From Isochrysis galbana (Eukaryota > Haptophyta > Isochrysidales > Isochrysidaceae): DNA of 64,000 nt. Positions 1-8,628 of the stretch are shown here, one piece after another; position 1 is the stretch's first letter; the number at the start of each line of letters is the position of its first letter. The translations under genes were made by a program, and so were the position numbers. Below the pieces are notes generated by a model that was not told where the DNA came from, made no database searches, and saw only the letters and a list, made by a program, of their open reading frames with translations. The DNA is taken from positions 1,777,398 to 1,841,397 of the forward strand of contig CM030931.1 in the NCBI GenBank assembly GCA_018136815.1, given 5' to 3'.

Positions 1-984
1 GCCCAGCGGCGCGGTCGTGGGCGCGCGCGCGTCTCCGAGTGGCGGTGGGGGCGGTGGCAGTGTGTCAGGGCCAGGCGCGCGCGCCGTCGTGCCGTCCTGC
101 GAGGTGAGCAACACAGAGAGGATGCCTAGGATAGTCTTGGTCTTCCCCGTGCCTGGTGGCCCCTGGATGAGCGTGATGCCGCGGCCAGTCAGCGACATGC
201 GGATGGCGCGCAGCTGCGAGAGGTCGAAGCGCTCCTCGATCGCGCGAATCAGCTCCGCCGACGGCCGGAGCGACGAGGCGGGCGGCTTGAGGGTGTGTGC
301 ATTCCCCGGCGCGAGGAGCTCGTCGCAGAGATTGAGGTCACGCATCGAGTAGAGCGCCTGGAACTCGCGGTTGATCGTCACCATGTTGCCCACTTTCTGC
401 ACGTACCATGCGCCCGACGACGGTACCATCACATGCCGGAGCATCGAGAGCCGCTTGTACTGCGTCTGCGGCAGCCGCGTCGTGCGCTCGGGCGGCAGGT
501 AGAGCTTGAGATTGAGCTTATCTGTTGATGCGTTCAGGACGAGTGCAAGCGCGTGGAACTCCTGCCCCGTCTCCGCCTCCGCCTCTGTCTCCTTGGCCGC
601 CTTCCCCTGAGTGAGTCTGAGTGGTTCGTACGATACGCACACCAGGTCTGTCTCGACGAAGGTGGGCTTGGCGGGCGAGGCCGAAGAGTTTTTAGGCAGT
701 GGAGGCGGCTCAAATCCCATCACACGGAACGTCTCCGCGTCTTCCGCGCTCAGAAGCCTCAGGCGCTCAGGAGAAGCTTCCAACTCTCCGATGGAGCGGA
801 CGATCTGAGCGCGGCACTCTTCGAGGAGTAGCGGCTCGAATACGTCGAGGTACTGATCGATCGAAGAGAAGAGGATAGGTACCGTACGAAGCGAGTACAT
901 AGGACTGCCCTCTACCATTGCATACACGTCCCACGCGAGGACTTCCTTGTACATCTCATCGAGCGACACGGGAGTGAACGGCAT
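1..984 (-). CDS. SEN1/senataxin-like superfamily 1 RNA/DNA helicase, N-terminal part
   Basis: The frame is open from an ATG at 984 leftwards off the window edge, so only about the first 328 residues are present. Near the inner end (about 130-170) it encodes LIQGPPGTGKTKTI, a Walker A motif of the UPF1/SEN1 superfamily 1 helicases. Before it lies DLSQLRAIRMSLTGRGITLI, the usual Q-motif region (N/Q-x-A-I at the start of the helicase core). The Walker A block is followed by a Pro/Gly-rich stretch, a plausible lineage-specific insert or the start of an intron. SEN1 family members resolve R-loops and terminate transcription in the nucleus; that role is known for the family and inferred here. DNA2 or IGHMBP2 relatives cannot be excluded without the downstream motifs. 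Start chosen as the first ATG after upstream tandem repeats. Confidence 0.8.
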   Translation of the reverse strand, partial: MPFTPVSLDEMYKEVLAWDVYAMVEGSPMYSLRTVPILFSSIDQYLDVFEPLLLEECRAQIVRSIGELEASPERLRLLSAEDAETFRVMGFEPPPLPKNSSASPAKPTFVETDLVCVSYEPLRLTQGKAAKETEAEAETGQEFHALALVLNASTDKLNLKLYLPPERTTRLPQTQYKRLSMLRHVMVPSSGAWYVQKVGNMVTINREFQALYSMRDLNLCDELLAPGNAHTLKPPASSLRPSAELIRAIEERFDLSQLRAIRMSLTGRGITLIQGPPGTGKTKTILGILSVLLTSQDGTTARAPGPDTLPPPPPPLGDARAPTTAPLG

Positions 985-1033
985 CGCCACGCCGACAGGA
1001 CGGGAGAAGGGACCTTCTCTCTAATCTTCTAAC

Positions 1034-1171
1034 TAGTCTTTCTACTTCTCTACTCTCTACTCTACGGGTTGACATCCCTAAAGTAACCCTCTAACCAGTC
1101 TTTCTACTTCTCTACGGGTTGATATCTCTAACCTGCTTACCAGTCTTTCTACTTCTCTACGGGTTGATACA
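1034..1171. repeat. Short tandem repeat upstream of the helicase gene
   Basis: Three imperfect copies of a unit containing AGTCTTTCTACTTCTCTAC followed by GGGTTGA. The first copy is expanded internally. It lies about 50 bp upstream of the helicase start codon, in the probable promoter or 5' leader. Confidence 0.7.
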
Positions 1172-1975
1172 TGTGATATGTGCTGCTGCCAGGCTCCCAG
1201 GCGCCCCTAGGAGCTCCCCGGGAGGTGGTAGCATGCACGCGGGCACGCGGGAAAGGCGAAAGGCTATTGATTGGCATTATGCAGGCAACATTGAATGGCA
1301 TTGCGCATTGCGAGCCTGCGGCGATGATGGGCGTGAATGGCTCCTCTTCGATCTGCTTCGTATAGGGTGGGCAACTTCAACTTCCTGTATCTCTTTAGCG
1401 TAAGCGGCGGCTGGAAGCACCTTTGACCTTTGAAGGTGCTTCGTGCTTCGTGCCAATTGCCAGCATTGAAAAAAATCTTTAAAAACTAAGCGCTGCTTGC
1501 TACTGCATGAGGCAGACCGTAACTAGTAGGTGTGTAGCCCTGAATCTTCAGAAGTTTTTTTTTACTGCATGAGGCAGAGTGCTTTTGCTACTCCTATCTA
1601 CCCTCCCTATCCTACCACATCCCCTTTCCCCTCCCCCCGTTTCCTTCCGTAGAATACCAAGGGAGGGGGGTCGCGCGCACTGCTTCTGCTTCTGCTTCGA
1701 CCAGGGGAGTGAGAAAAAGAAAGGGGGGCAAGAGCAAGAGCAATGTGAGTGATATCCCTGCATCCGAGCGCCGTCGTGCCGTCGTGCACCTTCGTTCCTC
1801 GTTCCTTCCGGGGCCGGCGGCCGGCGGCCGGCGGGCGGTAGAAGTCTGTCGCACTCGGAACTACTTCGTCGTTTTGGCCTAGCGTATAAACGAGTCTTAT
1901 GTCGTTTGGGAGCGATTGCCATATCCGCAGGCCGTCCTCGCCGTTCGAGGTCCTGCACCACTTGTCCACTTGTCG
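1172..1975. other. Intergenic DNA without a supported gene
   Basis: A short GTGTGTAGCCCTGAATCTTC block followed by a T-run (about 1530-1563) matches the 3' end of the dispersed 'Q' repeat (see 26255-26475). CT-rich and C-rich runs follow. On the minus strand 1850-1970 could encode RIWQSLPNDIRLVYTLGQND-like sequence, which looks coding but resembles nothing I recognise and runs into the gap. Confidence 0.5.
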
Positions 1976-2075
1976 NNNNNNNNNNNNNNNNNNNNNNNNN
2001 NNNNNNNNNNNNNNNNNNNNNNNNNNNNNNNNNNNNNNNNNNNNNNNNNNNNNNNNNNNNNNNNNNNNNNNNNNN
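1976..2075. other. Assembly gap (100 N)
   Basis: Exactly 100 N, the conventional size for a gap of unknown length. Confidence 0.99.
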
Positions 2076-2145
2076 GAGAGTCCCCACAGGGAGGGGAAGA
2101 AACCCTGAGGGAAAGGAGACCAAATGAAGGCAAGCCGCCTTCTGG
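2076..2145 (-). mobile_element. LINE 3'-end fragment
   Basis: Matches the 3' terminal segment of the LINE at 12203-15054 (GAGAGTCCCCAC then CCAAATGAAGGCAAGCCGCC), in the same minus orientation. It is cut by the gap, so its extent is unknown. Confidence 0.7.
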
Positions 2146-2223
2146 CCGCCGGCCGCGCACGCGCGCGCCTCTGTGTTCCGCCTCATTGAAACACGGCGAA
2201 ACACGGCTGTTTTTGGCTTTTGT

Positions 2224-2984
2224 AGCCAACTAAGTTTATACTTGGTTCGCCCATGGGGGGGCACGAGCCCCCCTCTCTCTCCACTCCTCCCCTGCCGTGG
2301 GGGAGGAACCACCCATCCTCCTGGCATGCCTGATGGCTTGCCAGGAGGAGACTGCCCTGCTGACCCACTCTCCCACTGACAGGCACGCCTGGATCGCTCG
2401 TCCTGGCCCCTCGTGGCCAGCCCATCGCTCCAACCCCCCCTCCCCCCTGTTTGACAGGCAGACAGGTGCAGACTGGGGGCCCCAGAGGCTCAGGAGCGCC
2501 AGCGAGGGAGAGGCAGGGGAGGCCAGGGCCCAGCCCCAGCCTCCTCTGCCCCCTGAGCTGGCCTCCAGGAGCCTCCAGGGGTCGCCAGCAAGCAGCTGCA
2601 GGCCTGGCGCAGGCGCGCCATCGCGCGTGCCGCAGGAGAGAGGAGAGGGAGCGCGGAGAAGGGGGTGGGCGGAGCGAGAGCTCCGCCCACCGAAAAATAT
2701 GTAAGTCCCGCACCTGTTTACAGGATAAGTCGGGACTTAGGACGCCGCCAGCCCGGTAGGCATAGGAGGAGAAGGGGAGAACGGATCACCGGGGGGGGGC
2801 GCGGGCCACCGACCATATCTAAGCCCTTTTCCTTTTCCCCTATCCCCCTAGTAGTGCACGGGGGGAGTCGCCTGATGGCGGGGGGGAAAGGGCCGGCGGA
2901 GTGGGGGTGTAGAAAGTTTTGCTGCGTGAGTAGAAAGTAGAGGGTCCACGGCCGCGTGTGCGGTGAGACTATTAAGAAATTAAA
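2224..2984 (+). mobile_element. Short retroposon, family R, copy R-a (about 761 bp)
   Basis: Starts with the family hairpin AACTAAGTTTATACTTGGTT (2226-2245) and ends at ATTAAGAAATTAAA. It is flanked by a perfect 15-bp duplication TTTTGGCTTTTGTAG at 2209-2223 and 2985-2999, as expected of target-primed retroposition. The body has a G/C-rich part shared with the other R copies, then an inverted-repeat block at 2702-2739 (TAAGTCCCG / CGGGACTTA around CCTGTTTACAGG). No coding capacity; short open frames inside are not conserved between copies. It is probably moved in trans by a LINE with which it shares its 5' hairpin. Confidence 0.85.
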
Positions 2985-3059
2985 TTTTGGCTTTTGTAGA
3001 AACACGGTGTTGCTGTGTGTTTCGTGTTTCACGTACATGTATATTTTAGGAACGGAACC

Positions 3060-3365
3060 CGACATATACCCATACGAGACACACAAAAAGCCCAAGCACC
3101 AAGCACAAAAAAGGCGACCACGCACACTACGCATCCAAAAGGCCTGCCCCGAACCCGCACTCTGAACCAGGCCCACGGTAGCGCACCTAGGCCGTACCGC
3201 CGTACCCCGGATACCGCCGGATACCGAAGACAAAGAGACAAAGGAATGATGGGGGAAAAGGAAAAGGGAGGAGGTGGAGGGAAGGGAAGAAAGGGTGGTG
3301 TCAGCGGGAAGGTAGGAGTACCTAGACCTAGTAGATGTTTAGCCCAGAACCTTCAGATTTTTTTA
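3060..3365 (+). repeat. Dispersed repeat, family Q
   Basis: Shares AAAGGCCTGCCC, GGAATGA followed by a G/A-rich run, and a 3' AGCCCnGAAnCTTCAGA plus T-run with 26255-26475. Its middle is also found in reverse at 5740-5850 and 25075-25195 (ATTCCTTTGnnTTCGGTTTCGGGG-like). It looks like a SINE-sized element, but I cannot assign a tRNA or 5S head. Confidence 0.55.
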
Positions 3366-3639
3366 GAGAGCGCAAACACGGAAACGTGAACAAGAGGCGA
3401 AAGCAGCGGACGGCGGTGTTCAGCTCTGACTTCTGGCTTCCGGCCCCTACAAAAACAAAACCTGAAACGGTATCTAAAAATGAAACAGCCGCGCCCCCGA
3501 CGGGGCTCAACGCCCTCCCTCCCTTCACCTCCTCTCCCCTGTCGCCTCGCCCGGCCGACAGGGTGGAAGGCGCTGCCTCACTGCCCCCTCTCTTGCCTTT
3601 CTGTCTCTTTTGCGGGCACTCAGATTCGAGCTGGGGGAC

Positions 3640-5160
3640 ATGCCACCCTCCCGCCCCGCCTCTGCCGTCCAGCCCGCGCCTAGCACCGAGCCCGGCCACG
3701 AGCCACGCCCTGCCTCGGCACACCTTGCAATGCAACAGCTGCACGTCGCACCGCCACACCGCACAGGGATGGCCTCGAGCGCGAGAGGCCGCGACAGGCT
3801 GCTGGATACGCCGCCAAGCACATTTGGCGGCTCCAGCCGCAAGCTGAGACCAGGCTCGCACATGAGTTCCTCGCGCCCGTGCGGCAGCGCTGCGGCCACT
3901 GCAACTGGCCCACCTTGGATGCAGCCAGCATCATCGGCGCCAACAGACATCAAGGCGCCTGCCGGCTCTGCTTCGGCGTGGGCCACCGAGTCCCACAAAG
4001 CTGTCGTCCAACGTCATACCAAGGGCGTGGCTCTCGATCAGCGATATCGCCAAGCGAGGGCCATGGTGCGCCGAGAGCACATTGAAATGGCTTACGAGAG
4101 GCGGCGGATTCACGCAGCAAGCATGCGGGAACCCAAGCCATACGATGCGTCAGGCACCGTTCGTCCCGTCTTGGCTGTCGGGCAGGCACGGATGAATCTG
4201 CCAACTAAGGACTCTCGATCTCAATTCCAGAAGCCAACGCTGTACGAGCCGCCGACGGGGAGCTTCATAGGCAGCGCTTCTCCTGGTAAACGCATGCTCG
4301 AGCATCGGCTGCACACCTTCCAAAATGAACGCAATCAAGACGAGGGCGTTCTCATGGTAGAGCAATTAACTCTATCGAGGGGCCTGTCCATGTCGAGGGG
4401 AAATCCTGCCGACGACTCGTCTCTCACATGGGCCGCGTTTGCTGTGGATCCGGCGGCCACCCACAAAAGCCTTGCTGTTGGCGCCGGGCTCGATTTCGAA
4501 AACACGGCAGATTCCAGATTCACCGGCGAGAAGACATTCTATACCAGTGTGCCTGAAGTCATCGTGCGCCCTGCATCCTCTCGCTCCCTATGCATTGATG
4601 CCTCTTGCGAAGCACATAACCCTGAGCCTGGATCTCCTATTGCGCCGTACCTGGCGGCCGCGAGAGCAGCAGAAGAGGAAGCGCGAGAAGCATCAAAAGC
4701 TGGAGAGTGCGCTGGGGAAGACGCTTCACTTTCGGAGGCAGACGCACAGCCAGGCATCTCGCCAAAGGAAAAGGGTGCCTTGGAGGATGAGTTTATATCC
4801 ATATCACAATGGTATGCATCGGATCCGGTAACCATTCCTGAAGACTCGATCCCAGCTCAAGTCGACGATTCAAGAGTAGTCTGTAGTGTTGCTCGGTCAA
4901 ACTGCTCGCCTCAACGCCCGGGCTCGGCCGCCGCGCGCCCGGGCTCGGCCGCCGCGCGCCCGGGCTCGGCCGCCCAAGCTCGGTCGGCTGCCCCGCGCCC
5001 AGACTCAGCCGCTAGCTCCGAATCTGGGCGTCCGCAGTCGGTAGTCGCGCGCCTAGCTTCGGTGGCCATACGACCCGATTCCGTCCCCGGCGTGGATCCA
5101 AACTGCACTTCGCGTTATGCCTTGAGCGCCTCAAGCGGAAGCCAAGGCCCTACTTCTTGA
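3640..5160 (+). CDS. Hypothetical protein with C-terminal RPGSAA repeats
   Basis: A single open frame of 506 codons plus stop, starting at the first ATG (MPPSRPASAVQPAPS). Not a family I recognise. Visible: a low-complexity Pro/Ser/Ala N-terminal third; a basic central stretch (about residues 125-165: HTKGVALDQRYRQARAMVRR followed by EHIEMAYERRRIHA) that could form a helix; an acidic Ala/Glu helix-like segment (about 345-370, AARAAEEEAREASKAGE); and three tandem RPGSAAA units (nt about 4915-4975) followed by degenerate copies. Such Arg/Pro/Ser/Ala repeats occur in many flagellar and cytoskeletal proteins of protists, which is only a hint. No signal peptide or membrane segment. Codon use is like the neighbours. 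No intron is needed. Confidence 0.6.
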   Translation: MPPSRPASAVQPAPSTEPGHEPRPASAHLAMQQLHVAPPHRTGMASSARGRDRLLDTPPSTFGGSSRKLRPGSHMSSSRPCGSAAATATGPPWMQPASSAPTDIKAPAGSASAWATESHKAVVQRHTKGVALDQRYRQARAMVRREHIEMAYERRRIHAASMREPKPYDASGTVRPVLAVGQARMNLPTKDSRSQFQKPTLYEPPTGSFIGSASPGKRMLEHRLHTFQNERNQDEGVLMVEQLTLSRGLSMSRGNPADDSSLTWAAFAVDPAATHKSLAVGAGLDFENTADSRFTGEKTFYTSVPEVIVRPASSRSLCIDASCEAHNPEPGSPIAPYLAAARAAEEEAREASKAGECAGEDASLSEADAQPGISPKEKGALEDEFISISQWYASDPVTIPEDSIPAQVDDSRVVCSVARSNCSPQRPGSAAARPGSAAARPGSAAQARSAAPRPDSAASSESGRPQSVVARLASVAIRPDSVPGVDPNCTSRYALSASSGSQGPTS

Positions 5161-6060
5161 CAACTTGATGGCGACGCGTTAACAAGAAGCCCGATGTCGG
5201 CAACGCCTAATACTCAAACTGAGGCGCCGCATGTCGTTGATGTTGATGTTGAGGTAACACGGATGGTATCTAGGCTCAATCTCAACCTCATGGAGGATCG
5301 TGTGTTACGCAAGTGTGGAGTGAAATGAGGCGGGTACTGGGGCTGAGGGGGAGAGTTACCGGAAGCGCAACAGCTAGCAAGCGCGCATGTGCAACACGCG
5401 CAAGTTGGAGGTTGGAGTTGGGGACGAAGGCTGGAGTTGGGGACGAAGACAGAAGACAGGGGAGCATCCTTGAGTTGGATAGCATCCTTTTTTATTTTCT
5501 AATGAGGGTTAGTCCCGCTACTGCCACTTGCCATGTAGTACCCCACCTGGCCACGACTCGCATGACCGCAGTATACACGCAAGGCACGAGCAATCGCGCG
5601 CGCTGCTTTAAGCCCACTTTAAGGGCTCCCATCCCCATACACTCGTCTAACACAGCGAAAGCCCGTCTAGATGCCGAGGCCGAGGCCCGAGGGGAAACAT
5701 TTGTAGATTCAGGCTACTACCGCTAGCTATAAAGGACCACGCACTCACGGTACCGACTCACGCCATCGTCTATATCCCAGAACACTCACTCCCGCCTTTA
5801 CACTACCCCCTTCATTCCTTTGTCTTTGGTTTCGGGGGGTGGGCCCGCGTGCACTACGTCGGCGGCTGGGAGTGTGATCTAACCGTTAGCCCTGGTGTTT
5901 GACAAGCATGGCGACGCGCCGCAGGGACTTCGAGGAGTGAGAGTGGAGAGAGGGAGAGGGCATCTGGCGAAATCGCTGGACATTTGATGGACATCTGGCG
6001 AAATCGCCCGGTGGGAGTCTGGCTTCCCGAGCACGCACGGCGTGCATGCAGCTTTATCAT
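5161..6060. other. Intergenic DNA with a reversed Q-repeat fragment
   Basis: Contains a short direct repeat (GGAGTTGGGGACGAAG twice, about 5414-5447) and a reversed Q-repeat segment at about 5740-5850. The open frames here are short and without recognisable sequence; I see no gene. Confidence 0.5.
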
Positions 6061-6484
6061 CGCGTCTTCAACTAAGTTTATACTTGGACGCGATGGAGCG
6101 CGCCGCCGCGACTCCCCTCTCCTTCGGGCCCCCCGCCGAGGGCGCCCCCCCAGTGACCATGGAGCAGCCGCTGTCAAAGCGGCCGCGTCCGCCCACCGAG
6201 GCCGAGCAGGTGCGTGCGACTCCGGTCGCGCCACACGGCCCATGGCCCCGGCAACACCGCCCATGGATGGCGGGTACCACAGGGGCACCGTAGAGGAAAA
6301 AGTTGTTATGCGCACGCACGGCGTCCCCGCGGGGGCCCGATGCACATCGCGCCATACGCACGCACGGCGTGCACCTGGGTGATTGCAACTCATCACATCT
6401 GTCCCATGAGAGACTTTTGTTATATTGCCTGTTTACGTAATTGTGTAGGCGGCTTGCCTTCATCTGGTCTCCTTTCCCTCACTC
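6061..6484 (+). mobile_element. Rearranged LINE copy (L-a): LINE head, S repeat, LINE tail
   Basis: Begins with the family hairpin (6070-6089), here extended by CGCGTC/GACGCG outer arms, followed by the LINE ORF start (MERAAATPLSFGPPAEGAPP, compare MERAGAPLLSFGPPAEGGPP at 15031). After about 170 bp the LINE ORF is replaced by an 'S' repeat (about 6270-6447), then the LINE 3' end (GGCGGCTTGCCTTCATCTGG onward). The element runs tail-to-tail into the last codons of the cytochrome b561 gene. It is internally deleted and non-autonomous. Confidence 0.75.
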
Positions 6485-6838
6485 TCACCCTACCATGAGC
6501 CCCCCCGCGAGCACCCCGAAGGAGAGGCCCAGGAGCACCACGTACGCGACGAGAACGGCGTCGCCTTGGCTCGGCATGAGGGCGCGCCCCGAGAGGGCCT
6601 GGTAGACGCCCGCGCCGAGCACGGCGTAGCCCGTCCCCTTGTGCGCGACCCGCCACACGGCGCGGCGTGTGGTGCGGGCGGCGGGCGGGCCGCGCACGAG
6701 CGCGTTGAGCGGCTGCAGCAGGGCGAGGGCGAAGGCGACGGTCCCGAGCGTGTGATGGGGGTGCGAGAAGTGGCGCCCTCGGGGCACCGACGCGACGGCG
6801 AGCGCGACGCCGGCGGCGGCCACCGCAAGGCCGCTTCC
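6485..6838 (-). CDS. Cytochrome b561-domain protein, last exon
   Basis: Minus-strand exon starting after a CTCTCTCAG acceptor, phase 0, 117 codons to a TGA at 6487-6485. It encodes three hydrophobic segments (GLAVAAAGVALAVAS; LGTVAFALALLQPLNAL; VLVAYVVLLGLSFGVLAGGL) with HPHHTLG and RVAHKGTGYAVLGAG between them, matching the HxxLG and H-K/R-x-x-G patterns of the b561/ferric-reductase transmembrane domain, whose histidines hold haem. Such proteins transfer electrons across membranes, often fused to DOMON domains. Upstream exons are not identifiable; the next 400 bp hold an unrelated, less GC-rich frame, so the gene may be truncated by insertion. The last roughly 20 codons also occur as a stray copy at 12203-12262. 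Confidence 0.65.
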   Translation of the reverse strand, partial: GSGLAVAAAGVALAVASVPRGRHFSHPHHTLGTVAFALALLQPLNALVRGPPAARTTRRAVWRVAHKGTGYAVLGAGVYQALSGRALMPSQGDAVLVAYVVLLGLSFGVLAGGLMVG

Positions 6839-6859
6839 CTGAGAGAGCGGGGGGGGGGA

Positions 6860-7254
6860 GTGCGCGTTGTTGGGGTTTCCTCCCTTTTTGGTGGGGGTGT
6901 GAATGATTTATCAGCCTCGCAAATGGCATGTAAGGTGTCTTTAATGTTCGTATTGTGCTTGAAATCGAATGAACTGAATAAGGACTTACATTCGAAAGTG
7001 TACGTCCACAAATTTGGGATCGACTCAATCAGCCTCCTCAGGGAGTTGTTGCTCCCCCTCGGGTTGACCCCAACCGGCGGCGGCGGACTGATGCTGTCCA
7101 ATGCTTCCGCCATAACCTGCATGGCAGATTTAGAAGTGCCATATGGCGGAAAGAGAGGTAAGATGAATTTTTTAAAGTTCTCGTCCATTTTTTTTATGAT
7201 CCATTGCAATCGCTTGCGTACTACATCATCAGCCACCATTCCATTTGTAGACAT
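6860..7254 (-). CDS. Hypothetical ORF, less GC-rich than its surroundings
   Basis: An ATG at 7254 opens MSTNGMVADDVVRKRLQWII and the frame continues through a basic, then Pro/Ser-rich stretch (SISPPPPVGVNPRGSNNSLR) and NLWTYTFECKSLFSSFDF. Base composition is clearly lower in GC than both flanks. The frame eventually runs into antisense noise of the b561 exon, so its true end (perhaps near 6890) is unknown. Not a family I recognise. Flanking S and LINE fragments suggest it may belong to an inserted element rather than to the host. Confidence 0.35.
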
Positions 7255-7382
7255 GGTTGAGCACTGTGAGGTGGGTGCCTTTGCTCAAATACTAGAAGAT
7301 TTTTTTTGTACCGGTGCATCGCGTATTTGGAAACGAGGGGTACCAAATGAAGGCAAACGACCTGTAATTGTAATTGTGTGCC

Positions 7383-7720
7383 TCGGGTACCACATGGGCA
7401 CCGTAGAGAATAAAGTTGTTATGCGCACGCACGGCGTCCCCGCGGGGGACCCGATGCACATCGCGCCATACGCACACACGGCGTGCACCTGGGTGATTGC
7501 AACTCATCACTCATCACACCCGTCCCGTGATAGACTTATGTTATATTGCCTGTTTACGTTATTGTGTATTGTGTGCCTCGGTTACCACAGGGGGCCACCG
7601 TAGAGAAAAAAGTTGTTATGCGCACGCACGGCGTCCCCGCAGGGTCCCGATGCACATCGCGCCGTACATCAGGGGCACCGTGGAGAAAAAGTTGCTATGC
7701 GCACGCACGGTGTCCCCGCG
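7383..7720 (+). repeat. S repeat, two further copies in tandem
   Basis: Unit begins near GGGTACCACA and GGGCACCGTAGAG, then AAAGTTGTTATGCGCACGCA and CGGCGTCCCCGC, and in the fuller copy ends in CCTGTTTACGTtATTGTGT. Copies lie at about 7380-7567 and 7574-7670, with a truncated third at 7674-7722. The unit also sits inside L-a (6270-6447) and, reversed, at 45930-46055. No coding capacity. Confidence 0.75.
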
Positions 7721-7822
7721 CCGTCTCCAATTCCATATTTACGGTAACATAACATTATAAATACGCAAAAACAAAACTACCACCTGGTCCTCTTCCGACG
7801 GAACGCGACTTTCGAGAGGGAA

Positions 7823-7848
7823 GACACGTTCTAAGAATAGAACGTGTC
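7823..7848. repeat. Perfect 11-bp hairpin (possible element terminus)
   Basis: GACACGTTCTA, loop AGAA, TAGAACGTGTC. The same hairpin with one arm mismatch, in reverse and with matching flank GAGGGAA, occurs at 20769-20794. This suggests the end of a mobile element; no partner end was found. Confidence 0.6.
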
Positions 7849-7952
7849 GCATATGGTTTGGAGACTCTCCCCCTACCCGCAACACTTAGGTTGCAGAATC
7901 TGGGCTTCCCGCCCTACACACACACAAAAAAACATCTGAAGATTTTCCCGCC

Positions 7953-8405
7953 CTACACAAAAGCCGCGAATGTGCGGCCTGTGTGGAACACCTTCCGGAA
8001 GTGCTCATACTCATACCCGACGGGGAAAAAATCCAAATGAAAGAATTTCTTGACTCGTGGGATGACGTGGTTAGCCACGCAACACGGGTTCTCGAAAGGG
8101 CAGCGGAACGCCCGCGGGCGGACGAGGAACGGAACCCACGTCCCACGTAATGTCTGAGACCACGACTTTGCGTCTATGCGGGTATCTTTCCTTTTTGTAT
8201 GGCGTGTTTGTCGGGATGGTAGATGTAGATGCAGTTCTAAGCCGCATTTTAACGAGATCATAATTAATTGATCAAGGAACAAAAGCAATAAGAAACGGGT
8301 AGAGGAAACCCAGACGCACTCACTACACATGAGAAGCGAATGTTCATCATGTAGGCGTAATGGCGTATTTCGCGATGCACTCAATATATGCTTGTCCGTG
8401 GCCAA
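7953..8405 (-). CDS. Doubtful ORF, 3' part possibly an exon remnant
   Basis: The downstream half of this minus frame (about 8156-7953) reads CPFENPCCVANHVIPRVKKF and FFPVGYEYEHFRKVFHTGRT before a stop, which looks more protein-like than background. The upstream half is unconvincing. No family recognised, no clear start. It lies 220 bp downstream of the fucosyltransferase stop. Confidence 0.25.
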   Translation of the reverse strand: MATDKHILSASRNTPLRLHDEHSLLMCSECVWVSSTRFLLLLFLDQLIMISLKCGLELHLHLPSRQTRHTKRKDTRIDAKSWSQTLRGTWVPFLVRPRAFRCPFENPCCVANHVIPRVKKFFHLDFFPVGYEYEHFRKVFHTGRTFAAFV

Positions 8406-8628
8406 GAAGTATCAACAGAAAGCCCCCGCGTCTCTTGCGTCTTCAACTTGAAGACGGTGTCGTGGTGCGTAGAAAATTTGAGTCGATGAATGGAAAGGAG
8501 AGAGGGAGACGGTGGCAGCAGCCATAAGCCTGCTTCTTAGAAATGCCACTCCAAGATGCTTCACCAATCCGAATAATCCAAGGGCACGGCGATGGCGAGT
8601 TTTCGTTCGTCATACAAGTGTTCACACG

